The notes beneath the pieces were generated by a model, which did no database searches, was not told the DNA's origin, and worked only from the letters and a program-made list of their open reading frames with translations. Below are positions 43,711 to 54,700 of a stretch of 64,000 bases of DNA, piece after piece (the stretch's first letter is position 1; each line of letters begins with the position of its first letter). A program made the translations under genes and the position numbers. This stretch comes from Folioceros fuciformis (Eukaryota; Anthocerotophyta; Anthocerotopsida; Anthocerotales), in contig JBNGIO010006148.1 of NCBI GenBank assembly GCA_049999805.1, forward strand, positions 17,153 through 81,152. Direction: 5' to 3'.

Positions 43711-45741
43711 ATGCATGTCTCCATAGACTTGTTGTATCGCCTTGTTAAGTGGTGCATTGCCAACCAGGATGTGGTGGCTGGCAGGCGTGTCCATTCTCTT
43801 GTCGTGAGTAGTGGATATGTGTCGAATGCATACCTTGCCAACCATATAATCCGCATGTATGCTTCGTATGGCAGTTTACAGGAGGCGAGACAAGTGTTCA
43901 TCCAACTGTCTGCACCTGACAGGTTTGTTTGGGGGTCTATCATTTCAGCGCATGTTGAGCATGGAGAAGCTAAGCAGGCTATACACTTGTACAATCAAAT
44001 GCGATTATCTAAGGTCAAGCCAAATGATTATGTGTATGTGGCTACTCTCAAAGCGTGTGCCAATGTAGGTGATTTGGCCTCCGGCAGAGCAATACACACT
44101 GATGTCGTTGACAGTGGATACGACACGAACATATTTGTAGGGACTGCTCTTGTGGACATGTACACCAAATTGGGCATGGTAGAGGATGCTCGCAGAGTTT
44201 TTGACATGTTGCCAAACAAGAATGTGGTCACATGGAGTACTATAATAGCAGGGTATGTGCATCATGGGCAAGGTCAAGAAGCTCTTAATCTCCATGAAAG
44301 CATGCAACGGGACAAAGTGATACCAGATGTGGTGGCCTTTCTGTCTCTTCTGAAGGCGTGCACCTGTGTAGGAGCCATACAGAAGGGCAAGCAGATTCAT
44401 GCGGAGATTCTGGATCAAAGGATGGAAAGTGACATCTCAATTGGGAGTACATTAGTGGACATGTATGCAAAATCTGGGAATCTGGATGATGCTCGATCAT
44501 TCTTTGACCGGATGTCCTCCAGGAACATTGTGACATGGAGTGCTTTGATTTCAGGCTATGCCCATCATGAGCTTGGGAATGAAGCCCTCATTTTGTATGA
44601 GAAAATGCGAAGCATAGGCATGACTCCGGACAGGGTGACCTATGTCTGCACTCTGAAGGCATGTGCTAGCGTAGGGGCCATACACAAAGGCAAGGGAATT
44701 CATGCAGAGATCTTAGGGAGAGGACTGGAGGCTGATGTGTTTGTTGGAAATACCCTAGTGGACATGTATGGACGGAATGGATATCTGACAGATGCTCGCA
44801 ACGTGTTTGATAGACTGCCCACTAAAGATGTGGTGACATGGAATGCTTTAATTAACAGCTACGGTCAACACAACAGCTGTGAAATGGCAACCCAATGTTT
44901 TGAGACGATGCGGCGACATGGAGTTGAGCCCAATGGTGCCACTTTTGCATGTCTTCTCGTTGCCTGCAGTCATGCTTCTTTGGTGGATGAGGGTCAGAGA
45001 ATTTTCGATATGATGGAGGAGAATTATGGCATTTCTCCTACAGTCGAACATTATACCTGCATGGTGGATCTTCTTGGGCGGTCAGGACGCTTGGACGAGG
45101 CAGAAAGTCTATTGCAAACTATCCCACTTGAGAGTAGCAGTGTGGCTTGGATGTCTCTGCTCAGTGCCTGTAAAAGTCACGGAGATGTTGATCGAGGAAA
45201 GCGGTCTTTTGACAAATTTGTAGGACTGGAACCCAAGGATGCAGGGGCTTATGTACTTATGTCGAGTATCTATGCTAGTGCAGGGAGGTGGGACGATTTG
45301 AAGGAAATCGAAAGCGTCAGAAGGTGCACTGGTGCTTACAAGAAGGCTGCAAAGACATGGATCGAGGTTGACAATCAGGTGCACGAGTTTGTAGTCGGGG
45401 AAGACCGTGGCGATACAGCTTTGAGAATGAAGGGTTTACATGCGAGGCTGAAGGAGAGTGGGCATGTGCCCCAAACTGAGTTGGTGTTGAAGCCAATATC
45501 GGATCGGCAAAAGGAAGACGCCCTCTGTGGGCACGCTGAGAAGTTAGCTTTGGCGTATGGTCTTCTGAACACTCGAGAAGGCAAGACTTTGTTGGTGACA
45601 AAAAATCTCAGGATGTGCGACGATTGCCACAGTGGCACAAAAATACTTTCACGTGTAGAAAAGCGCGACATCATAGTTAGAGATTCATACCGAGTCCATC
45701 ATTTTAAGGACGGATTCTGTACGTGCAAAGATTCGTTGTAG
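43711..45741 (+). CDS. PLS-class PPR protein with degenerate PG box and DYW-like domain
   Basis: PLS-DYW proteins bind organellar RNA and most act in C-to-U editing. The single exon encodes 676 residues from ATG 43711 and is open upstream to 43627, where SELCEEGQLAGAFQAL looks like normal PPR leader sequence, so the true start probably lies in an upstream exon. About a dozen PPR repeats are visible (LVDMYTKLGMVEDARRVFDM, NVVTWSTIIAGYVHHGQGQE, VTYVCTLKACASVGAIHKGK). E motifs follow with AGAYVLMSSIYASAGRWDDL. The PG box reads YKKAAKTWIEV, with Ala-Ala where Pro-Gly is usual. The DYW domain keeps the deaminase zinc signature (CGHAEKLALAYGL, CDDCH) and HHFKDGFCTCK, but ends in DSL in place of DYW. 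Mitochondrial or plastid targeting cannot be judged without the N-terminus. Confidence 0.9.
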   Translation: MHVSIDLLYRLVKWCIANQDVVAGRRVHSLVVSSGYVSNAYLANHIIRMYASYGSLQEARQVFIQLSAPDRFVWGSIISAHVEHGEAKQAIHLYNQMRLSKVKPNDYVYVATLKACANVGDLASGRAIHTDVVDSGYDTNIFVGTALVDMYTKLGMVEDARRVFDMLPNKNVVTWSTIIAGYVHHGQGQEALNLHESMQRDKVIPDVVAFLSLLKACTCVGAIQKGKQIHAEILDQRMESDISIGSTLVDMYAKSGNLDDARSFFDRMSSRNIVTWSALISGYAHHELGNEALILYEKMRSIGMTPDRVTYVCTLKACASVGAIHKGKGIHAEILGRGLEADVFVGNTLVDMYGRNGYLTDARNVFDRLPTKDVVTWNALINSYGQHNSCEMATQCFETMRRHGVEPNGATFACLLVACSHASLVDEGQRIFDMMEENYGISPTVEHYTCMVDLLGRSGRLDEAESLLQTIPLESSSVAWMSLLSACKSHGDVDRGKRSFDKFVGLEPKDAGAYVLMSSIYASAGRWDDLKEIESVRRCTGAYKKAAKTWIEVDNQVHEFVVGEDRGDTALRMKGLHARLKESGHVPQTELVLKPISDRQKEDALCGHAEKLALAYGLLNTREGKTLLVTKNLRMCDDCHSGTKILSRVEKRDIIVRDSYRVHHFKDGFCTCKDSL

Positions 45742-46031
45742 GCAAAATTTCACACCCGCTGAACACATTTGATTCGGACGTGGGGAAGTCTCTGCCAGTT
45801 AGTTGTCGACGTAAGAACTCGAAAACAGGTACATGACGGTGAAGCCGGACAAAACATGTACCAATGTGGCAAAGGTTTAGCTATCTCTTCAGTCCAAATT
45901 GGACTACTGCCGAGAGACCTGACTACATCCACCTAGAGCAGAAGCCGAGCTGTTCTCAAATGCCCCTGCCAGAATTCAAACGAAACCTCCTGCAGTTGCT
46001 ATTTACAAAAACGACTTCAGACAAAGGAACT
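45742..46031. other. Convergent 3' flanks of the PPR and RPN2 genes
   Basis: About 290 bases shared by two converging 3' untranslated regions. No other element is recognisable. Confidence 0.5.
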
Positions 46032-49000
46032 CTATGGCGTATAGTCAAAGGGCTCCGGTGGGGGAGGTTCACAGTCGTCTACGGCCATAGCAGTATCGGA
46101 GGAGGTGTCTGGAGGTGCTGGGGGCGCCCCTCCTGAGCTCGGCGCAGCAGCAGACACCGGCGAATCACTGGATACCAATTCAACAGGCTCTGATGGGTTC
46201 GTGTCTCTCAACATCACAAATCCTGAAGATGCCCTCTTCAAGGGCTGATACCGACAGGCCTCTGGAAATCTGATGTATTTCTCTTGTGCGGGGACAACCC
46301 TGGCTGGGTTGTTGAGCACTTCAATAGCGGAATCAACATCTGCACCTTTCTTCTCAACACCTGTGTCCACCTGCACATAAAGAGGACGCAATGCATTATT
46401 TGCCCGAGCTCTCCTCAATCTCCTCAGCACTGGCTGGATAGGAACCACAAACGCTACCTCCATTGCATCATCCTTCCCAGTTGTAGCGGCAGATTCCTCA
46501 GCAGATGCAGAAGAACTTTCCCCTGCCACTGCAGCTGCCGACGAGCCCTTAGCCTCAGGATGAGGAGATGAACTACCCTCCTGTGCCAATGCTTTGCTGG
46601 TTGCTGCCTTTGAATCGCTTTCTTTCTTTGCCCTCACTTTAGCCCTGGCTGATGTAGACAGCACTGCAGTTGGCAGCTTGATTGCTGAAGTAGTTGTCGG
46701 GGGTGCTGTAGATGGAGGATACCCAAACATAGCAGGGGGAGCCTCCGAGACGAACTTGAACTTTGGCATGCGAAGTTCCGAATTCAGGCCAATAAACGCC
46801 GTCGGCGCAAATGAGAGGCTGATGAAATATATCAGGGGGTACCAATACCAGAATTGTGTAAAGACCGCCATCCCGACTACAGCAGTTACTCGGTCGTGAC
46901 CCGTTCTTGACTGGAGCCGAATACCAACGTTCCGACCACCAGCATCAAGAATACCGTAGGCAAGAATGGCACCCATCTTGCTCATTGTATCCTCATGCTT
47001 ATCCAGAATAATCTTCTCCAGTTGACGCCTGAGACGAATCAAAGTCCAAAGCAGGAGGTACAATCAAATGCAAGTACTCGTGAAACAACATGAAAAAACT
47101 TTTTGCCAATCAAAAGGAATAAGGCAACAATGGATATGGAAATGGGCCGGCTCAGGATGTTTTACCCCCAACAGAAAAACTGAAAAGCACAGAGCGTCCA
47201 ATACCTGAAGTTGCCAACGCGAGGTTCACGCATCTCAGTTGCCTGCATGAGGACCATAGCCATTGCTATCAGAGCACCTTGTCTTACAAAATCCACCGCA
47301 TCTGAAGTCAGAGGCTCCAGAAGCGAGATTGCTTCACTACTGGCTGTACCAGCACATGATATACCCACAGCCATGGCCGCACCATACCTCACATGAGCAT
47401 TGTAGGACTCTGAGAGGAGTGAGACAATCCGTGGAGTCTGCACAGAACAACCAGTGCACCACTTGATGACACCAGCAGCTAGGGGACGAGCACTGCATGT
47501 AGTGATGCTTCTCAGAAAATCAACATACCTGCTCAGGTTCACCACAAAGAACGAACCCAAGTGCCAACACGGCAGTTCTCCTTACGTCATCACTGACATC
47601 AGAGACAGCAAAATGCAGAAGTCTCCGAATAGCACTGTTGTTTGCAGTACCCTTGTAAGCTAGAGCCAGAGCATACATGCCACCATAACGCAAAATTGGG
47701 TCTTGATCTCTGGTCAATTGCTCTATTAAAGTGTCAGCTTGCTCTTCACGTCCATAGACCACAAGGGCTATTCCCAAGGCCAGTCCCCTGAAAAACATAG
47801 ATTATACATTTCATAAGTAGCAGTGCACACAATGACAAACAATTTGTCGATCAGGCCCTCACAGGACCATGCAAAGGAGGCTTCTTTCGGACTAAAGCCC
47901 TTTAAACAACTAAACGCACCTGATAATCTTTTCATGCTGAGTGTCATGGGCATAAGCCAGCATTTCGCCTGCCTTCTCGGATGCTGTTCCTACCATAAGC
48001 AGACCCATGCTAATGCCAGCTGCCTCTCCAGCCACGGCACTATCTATGTACAGAACGCCCTTGACATGTTCATAAATATCCTCATCTGCAGTTCCTAGAG
48101 CTGCCAATCCCAAACCTAAACAAGCACCATGCTGAATAACCTGTAACACAGGTGAGTGACTGTTAAGTGGATCGTGTACAAACGTCCAGCGTCTGTGCAG
48201 AGCGGATTCCAGATGCCTACCTCATTGCTCGTGTTTTTCAAGCTTTCCAAAAGAAACTGCTTGATACCCTCCCCATGATTAGCATGAATAAGTCCAAGAG
48301 CATATAGTGCCCCACCTTCAGAGTACGGACTTCCTCCACCAGTGCCACCATTTTGTGGAAGATATGGAGCCATGAGTGATCTACCTTGCTGCAGGTGCCC
48401 TCGGTGTATTACACCGAGACCAGCAGTGGCACTGAACTTCGCCCAATTGGTGGCCCTACTTAACCAATCCTAAAGACATTTATCAGTGTCAATACTCACA
48501 AATGTGAACCACCCAGGTTTTTCCCAAACATCTGCAATATGCAGCTACAAGCAAAGCAAGGGCTAACCAGATTGTCACGAAGGAAAGTATCCACAGTCGT
48601 CCCAGCATGCATCAGAGCATTTGAATAAATTGTGGCGCTGTGACAAACACTGTTGCGCATCTCAACAGACTGCTTAATGGTTTTCAGGATGAGCAGATCC
48701 GATCTGCACGCATGAGAGAAGACAAATGTGTAAACAAACAGAATGCCACTTTCCAGAGACTGGAGACTAAGAATTCAGGAAATGCAACTCGAGAAGTTTA
48801 CCTGTTGTGACTATAAAGGAATTGAAGAGCAAGATTTATGGGTGTCTCTCCACTTAAGATAGCTTTGAGCTGTGCCAATCTCTCCCAATAGCCAGCAGGT
48901 TCCTGCTTTGGCTCTGACGCCTCACCAGTCCCCTCAGTTGCAACAGTTCCAGTGGGCAGTTCAGATTCTGATGTCTCCATAGCCACTGAGGATTCATGTT

Positions 49001-50568
49001 CAGACGTGCTAACAACGTTCTCTCCAGTCTGGGGAACTGGCACACTATCTGTGGCTGCTGCAGTGCTGACTGGTTTTGGATCTGGCAATGCATCTCTCAC
49101 ACTGACCAAGAAATGCTGGTACTCATTTTCAAACAGGTCAAAAGCAACTTGGAAGGCCATAAGAGCATCTACCTGCAAGCAAATGCTACTGGTCAGAAAT
49201 AAGGTCAAATAAGACAGTAGTCAAGAAATATTGAGTAGAAGGGTTCAACCTTATCTGATCTGAGAAGTCGATCAAGAATAGTGGCAACAACTCGAGGCTC
49301 ATCAAGAAACATGAGGCACTGACAAATACTCAAGTAGTCTGGCAGGTCAAGTTTCCGATAGATCTGAACCAAGAACCGTAGTACCTGTACCAAAAGTTCG
49401 TGATCTTAAGATAACAGAGCAGACAAATTGAGGAAAACTTGCAGCATACAATGTGAAATGGGGTTGAAAGTCTCCAGGTGTAACAAGGTTAAACAGAGAA
49501 CTACCTCTTCCTTAAACTTCCTTCCCATCACAAATGTCTGTGTCAGTCGAAGGCAATACGCTAGCATAGCATGTACATTGTCACTTCTCATGATAGCCTC
49601 CTCTAACTTATCCAGCCTCCTACACTCCAAGGCGATACCCATAGCCTGCTGGTATTTCCCATCTCCCAGACACCTGTGAGATAGAAGCACATATCCATTA
49701 TCGCGGCCACAAACATACTTGGCACAGCAGAACCTAAAGCATTGAGAACAAAGGCACAAGCTCTACAGTTAACCTACTTGTCAAGCATTTTCTCCACAAT
49801 CGCCACCAATTGTTTATCTGGCTCAGATGCAGATTCGCTGGACTCGGCAGCCTTAACATTGAGAGAGGCATATTCGTCGATGCACTTTGCTGTAAGCAGA
49901 AAGACAGTTCATAGCGCTCAATCGAAGAAACCAACATCTAGATCATGGACTCAAGGATGCATGGTTGCGGGACAGACTGAGACTCACCAACGAGAGTTTG
50001 CACGTACTCTGACTCTTCTTTAACGTCAAATAGAGGTCCAGCGGCAAGAGCATATGTCAGGGCATCATTAAGCTCCCCCAAATAGTAGAAAACCTGGCCA
50101 GGCAGGCATACCCAGAAACACGAATCAATTGCCAGGGCCCTAACAGTACTAACACGCGTGACAAAGGCGCAATTTAAATCCGACTACCGCACATGAAATC
50201 GGCTATCTCACCTTGGAGGCCAGCAAAGCTGCTAATTGGCTCTTGTCAAAGCGAGTATCTTCATGAAGGCTTTCACTGCATCAAATCGGATTATTCAACC
50301 TCTGACGCAAAATACGTAAACCCCCAAACCCTAGAACATAAACCTTGTCCAGCAGAGGGCTAGACTAGCAGGGCCGACGCGAGACGTACATTATTGTGAT
50401 GTGGGAAGAAATCTGAGGCCAAAATTGAGGCACCAGCTTGTCCAGGTATGTAAGCGCGTGCACCTTGAGCGCGGGGTGCTCCTCCTGCAGCATAGCCAAG
50501 AGCGGAGCCACACCTCCTACCCCGCCCATCCGCCATTGGGCAGGGTGAAGCGGAGGGGCAACAGCCAT
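46032..50568 (-). CDS. RPN2: 26S proteasome regulatory subunit RPN2 (PSMD1)
   Basis: RPN2 is the largest scaffold of the 19S base and holds the ubiquitin receptor RPN13. Thirteen exons join in frame: 50390-50568, 50212-50275, 49988-50093, 49778-49889, 49505-49673, 49250-49384, 48802-49172, 48568-48703, 48221-48469, 47920-48140, 47529-47787, 47205-47437 and 46032-47028, giving 1076 residues. Family landmarks include [55 protein letters not shown], the PC-repeat toroid ([75 protein letters not shown]) and [20 protein letters not shown]. The C-terminal part has the conserved [15 protein letters not shown] segment. It is about 70 residues longer than Arabidopsis RPN2, mainly in two Ser/Ala/Glu-rich spacers (about 290-340 and 845-900). 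Start ATG 50568 is the usual N-terminus. Confidence 0.97.
50326..50333 (+). promoter_or_regulatory. Telo-box AAACCCTA in RPN2 intron 1
   Basis: The motif lies between exon 1 and exon 2 of RPN2, about 57 bases downstream of the first donor site on the minus strand. A second copy sits in the divergent promoter nearby. Confidence 0.35.
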
Positions 50569-50852
50569 GGCAACAGTTTTTCCGGGAGCGGAGAAGCGAA
50601 GCTGGAGTCGTGCAGAACTGAAGCAGGCTCAGACCAGATTCCACCCCAACTCAAGCCGACTCCTACAAGAGGTCCGCTTAGAAACAAAACAAATTTACTC
50701 GTTCGCTGGAGTGGGCGTATGCTTCACTTTGTGAAACCCTAAAGTTATGTATTTCTACCTACACCTGCCCTGAAAGCGCAAGCCATTGGTGCAGCTACGA
50801 ACAATTTCCCCCCCAACTAGAAAGTTTCCCATTCCAGGCGAGCACGGCAGCG
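50569..50852. promoter_or_regulatory. Compact bidirectional promoter of RPN2 and ATP synthase subunit e
   Basis: Only 284 bases separate the two divergent start codons, so both leaders and core promoters share this stretch. It holds a telo-box at 50734-50742 (AAACCCTAA). No TATA box is obvious on either side. Confidence 0.6.
50734..50742 (+). promoter_or_regulatory. Telo-box AAACCCTAA
   Basis: It sits about 110 bases upstream of the ATP synthase subunit e-like start and 166 bases upstream of the RPN2 start. Both are growth-linked housekeeping genes, the usual context of telo-boxes. Confidence 0.45.
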
Positions 50853-51178
50853 ATGGCAGGCGCTGGAGGTATCTCAGGGCCCTACTCGGGCACAAGCACT
50901 CTGGCACTGGTAAGCTATGTCTTCGCCTTTCAATTTTACCACGCATTCCATCGATCGGCTCCTAAGGTCTGATGGGCGAGTACTTTTGGGTGCAGGTCGC
51001 TCGGGTGTCAGCTGTGACTGTCGGAGTTTTGTATGGACGAATGAAGCTGTCGTATCTCAAGGTGTGATCCTCGATTGCCACTTGTTTCTGTGCGTTCCGT
51101 GCTATGTTTGAGGAGCTGATTACGTGAATTTGGATTCTGCAGGCAACCACACCAGCTCCAAAAAAAGCTCACCATTGA
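50853..51178 (+). CDS. Small mitochondrial ATP synthase subunit e-like protein, 52 residues
   Basis: Plant F1Fo-ATP synthase subunit e is a short inner-membrane protein linked to dimer formation. Three exons join in frame: 50853-50909, 50996-51061 and 51143-51178, giving 52 residues. The protein starts MAGAGGISGPYSGTSTLAL, continues with VARVSAVTVGVLYG, which could form the single membrane helix, and then has MKLSYLK and a Lys-rich end KKAHH. The GPYSGTSTLALVAR start and AHH end are what I recall for the plant subunit e family. Each exon is too short to stand out alone, but the three splice junctions agree. The gene shares a compact promoter with RPN2. Confidence 0.75.
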
Positions 51179-51697
51179 CGCAGGGTAGGTCCATGAGAGC
51201 CTTCTTTCCGTACAGCGATCTGGCGGGGTGGACGCTGTGCGGCGGATGTATTGTTTCCTTGTTAGATGCATCCGGGTTGATCATGCGGAACACGCGTCTG
51301 TTCTGTGATGTGCGTCTTCAGGATGTGGTCAGCTATTGCTGGGACCTTGGCACGCGGGTTGCATGAGAACTTGACATTTGCATCTACTGTTGAGATTCAA
51401 CAAGTTCTTCTCCACTGCAGTGTTATGATCGCACTCCAACAGTTTTGCATTTGAGTAAAGATTCGACTGGAACTTCCCTTGTGAGCCAGAGATCTTCGCG
51501 TCTGCTGTTCAATGTGCTGTCAAATGCGAGGTTCGAAACGTGTTCCATGATAAAACACCGTCTCCGAGTCTCGATGTTCCGATGTGATGGTTGTTGTAGG
51601 AGTTCTTTCGTTCGTATACCCGACTTAGGAGCATATTAAATGGCAGACCGTGTTAGCTCCCGAACGTCGGGAGTTGGTAAATAGTATTTGGATTTTG
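51179..51697. other. Spacer before NUP205
   Basis: It contains the 3' flank of the subunit e-like gene and the likely promoter of NUP205. An ATG at 51640 (MADRVSSRTSGV-like, then a GTAAAT donor) is a possible first NUP205 exon. A perfect inverted repeat CTCCCGA-ACG-TCGGGAG lies near 51657-51673. Confidence 0.4.
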
Positions 51698-51797
51698 NNN
51701 NNNNNNNNNNNNNNNNNNNNNNNNNNNNNNNNNNNNNNNNNNNNNNNNNNNNNNNNNNNNNNNNNNNNNNNNNNNNNNNNNNNNNNNNNNNNNNNNN

Positions 51798-54700
51798 CCT
51801 CATGATCGAGCTGAGCTCGCCCACGTTCTTCACATCTTCCTGCCCGACTTCCAGGCCTTCCTGCAGTCACCGGTGTTTATTCCGCCTTCCTGATTGTCGC
51901 TACTTCCAATTGATGGACGACGTTCGTCAGTTTTTGCAGCTGAGGAGGAATCTCTGAGCTTCTAGCGTTATGAATCAATTTTGTGAATGGAGTGTCTTTA
52001 GGGGCCCAAAGTGGAGGATAGGGCGCAAGTCATGTCCAAGGAGGTCAGGCTACCCAATGCTGGACCTACACCAGCTATACTGGACGATCAGGATGCACAA
52101 ATTGTGAGTCAAGTGTCCAAGGCCCAAGAACCCAATTTTCTAATGGGCACTAGCTGACGATCGTCTTGGTATGTTCTCGCTCTGAAAGGCTATCAAGCTC
52201 AGTAACGACTTTCACCTTAATGAACTGCACTGTGTGGGTCTCCTGGTACACGCTCATCAAGAGGTACTGGTTGTCACCTTGATATGTCGCTTTTAGTTTT
52301 CTGGAATTCTGGTCAAGGATGTGCATCATTGAATTGTGTTGTCGGCCTTCGCCAGTGCAATCTTCAACATAGGGAACCCCTGGAAGTTTTACGGCTCACA
52401 GCTGGTCTCCGCTTCGCTGAGAGGAGGGCTCTTATCACAACGTTGCTGCTGCTGCTTAGAGTGAGCTCCACGAAGCAAGCTTTTAGCTGAAAGATGTGTA
52501 TCTGGTCGGTCCACACCGATCGTTTGGATGATTGAGCCTCTCAAGACTGTTATTCTGATGGATTGCGTGGCTTCAGACCGTGGTGCTGGACGAAGAGCTG
52601 GATCCTGATGTGATTGCTGAAGTTCGAGAATATGTCGAAGGTCTCCTCTTGTCGGGGCTGCGAAATAGACTTGTGGAGTTGATCAAGGTATCGTTTCGCT
52701 GAGAATCTCTGAGATTTATGCAGTCGGTTTCTCTTGAGGGTATCTAACAAATCGTATTCCGCTCTGGTAGGAATTAAATCGAGAAGAGCCGGCCGGGTTG
52801 GGAGGCCCTGGAGTTGAGCCTTACGTGATTGATTCACGAGGGTCTCTTGTTTTGCGGTATGATATTGCACAGAGGGAAAGGTTAAACCTCAGTCAGTGCC
52901 TTGTCTACACCTGTCTGATCGTTCGTATAAGTATGGACTGGCACACTTCCTGTATTCACTTTCAGTTCTTCACATTGTTCCAAGCTGCGCGTTTGATATC
53001 GTGATGGGTATTGACGGACAAAAGCGCTGCTTTCTTTAGGTTCAGTAGAAGCAAAAGACTTGTACAATCTACTGAAGGACACGTCTACAGATCATAGCAT
53101 CTCTCAAGGCCCTGTAAAACTTCAGGTATCTTATTTGACTAGCTCCTTCCGATTTTCAGTTGTGTGGAATGGCTTTGGGTTCAATCCTGCAAGTGAGCCT
53201 CGAATAGGTTACTCCTGCTTGCCTACATTGTTTTGCGGACTAAGTGTGTCTAAACTATTTTCAGATTGTGTACACAATTATGTTCAGCCTGGTCATCTCG
53301 TTGTTGTCTGACGCCTTCGGGGGAGGTCAAGATATGGCAGCTGTCCTTGCTCCTGATGCATCTTTCCGTCGGAGCTTTCAAGAGCTGGTGACACTTACTG
53401 TGCCTAGGAAAAAAATAGTGTGCTGTGTAATTGTGTGAGCGAATGTAACCCAGTTTTCTCTGCAGGTCGTTGGAACTGGCCTTGATGCAATGACAGAGGG
53501 TTTCACTGGAGTCATCAGATTTGTGTGGGCTGTATTTCTGGTCCTTACTTCTGGGGTGGCTAGTCCTGCAGAGGATGAGGCAAATGCAGCAGTCTGCCTC
53601 AATCGTGCCTGCGAACATGATGTCTTTGACTTTTTGACCAACAGAGTAGTCAGAACTGCTGCCTTTCAGGTTGGTCTATTATATCTTACGTCTCTGCATC
53701 TTAGTGAGACTTGTTAGCGTTATCTCAAGAAAAACACTGAGCACTTCGGAAGAATGTTGACTGGCTCATATCTCATAACCGCCCTTGTCTCACCGTTCAC
53801 CAGAATGATGAGGAGGACCTTTTGTTCATATTTAGTGCCTATCTACACAAGCTTCTGACCAGCTTTCTGTCGCAACCCCTTGGACGGGACAAGGTGGGTC
53901 AGTTTCACTTGTTTTAAAAGTGTGTTCCTGTTTTGTTTCCATGCAGTTTTAGCGACCCTGTCCCCCACTGTTCATTCCTTGGATTCCAGTGTCTGAAGCA
54001 AGTTTCTGCAGGTCCGAGAGCTCAAGGAGCTAGCCATGATGTCCTCCGATGCTCTTGACAATGAATCAATTGTCCCAGTTGCAGAGGACAACGGTAGGGG
54101 CGAACAGCAGGCTGCAGCCCAAGGAAAGCCGTTTGTGTCACTGCTGGAACTCTTAGCTGAACTTTACCAGGTATGCATTTTGAGCGTGGACGTTCCAGGT
54201 GTTAACATATCAATGCCAGACGCAGTGCTGAAGATTGTGGTTCTCTGTTGCAGAGGGAAGCAGAGCTCATGGTTGACAATGAAGTCATTTGGAATTTTGT
54301 GCGATTTGCTGGTGAAGACCATAACAGCTATGTCACTTTGGTGGCTTTCTTGCATATGATGACTGCATTGGTATGCACCCTTTCTACACATTTGCATTCT
54401 GGGGACTCAAATTAAGTGCGTTACCATACATCCAACTAAAGCTGCCTGGTTATGCAGGCCTCAAGCGAAAATGGAGCAAAGAGGGTGTACCAGCTGATGC
54501 AAAACAAATCAATGAGGTCTTTGGGGTGGAACACGCTCTTCAATTCGCTGGTTGTGTATGAGCAGCAATTTAGGCAGAGGAAGCAGACCGCTGGGTCACT
54601 GCTTCCGTCATTTCCAGAAGGTGATGCTAGGGCATTGGAGGCTTACTTAGGAGTTCTACGTCAGGTATTTAATGGCAGCTCAGGTGTCTCCTGTACTTCT

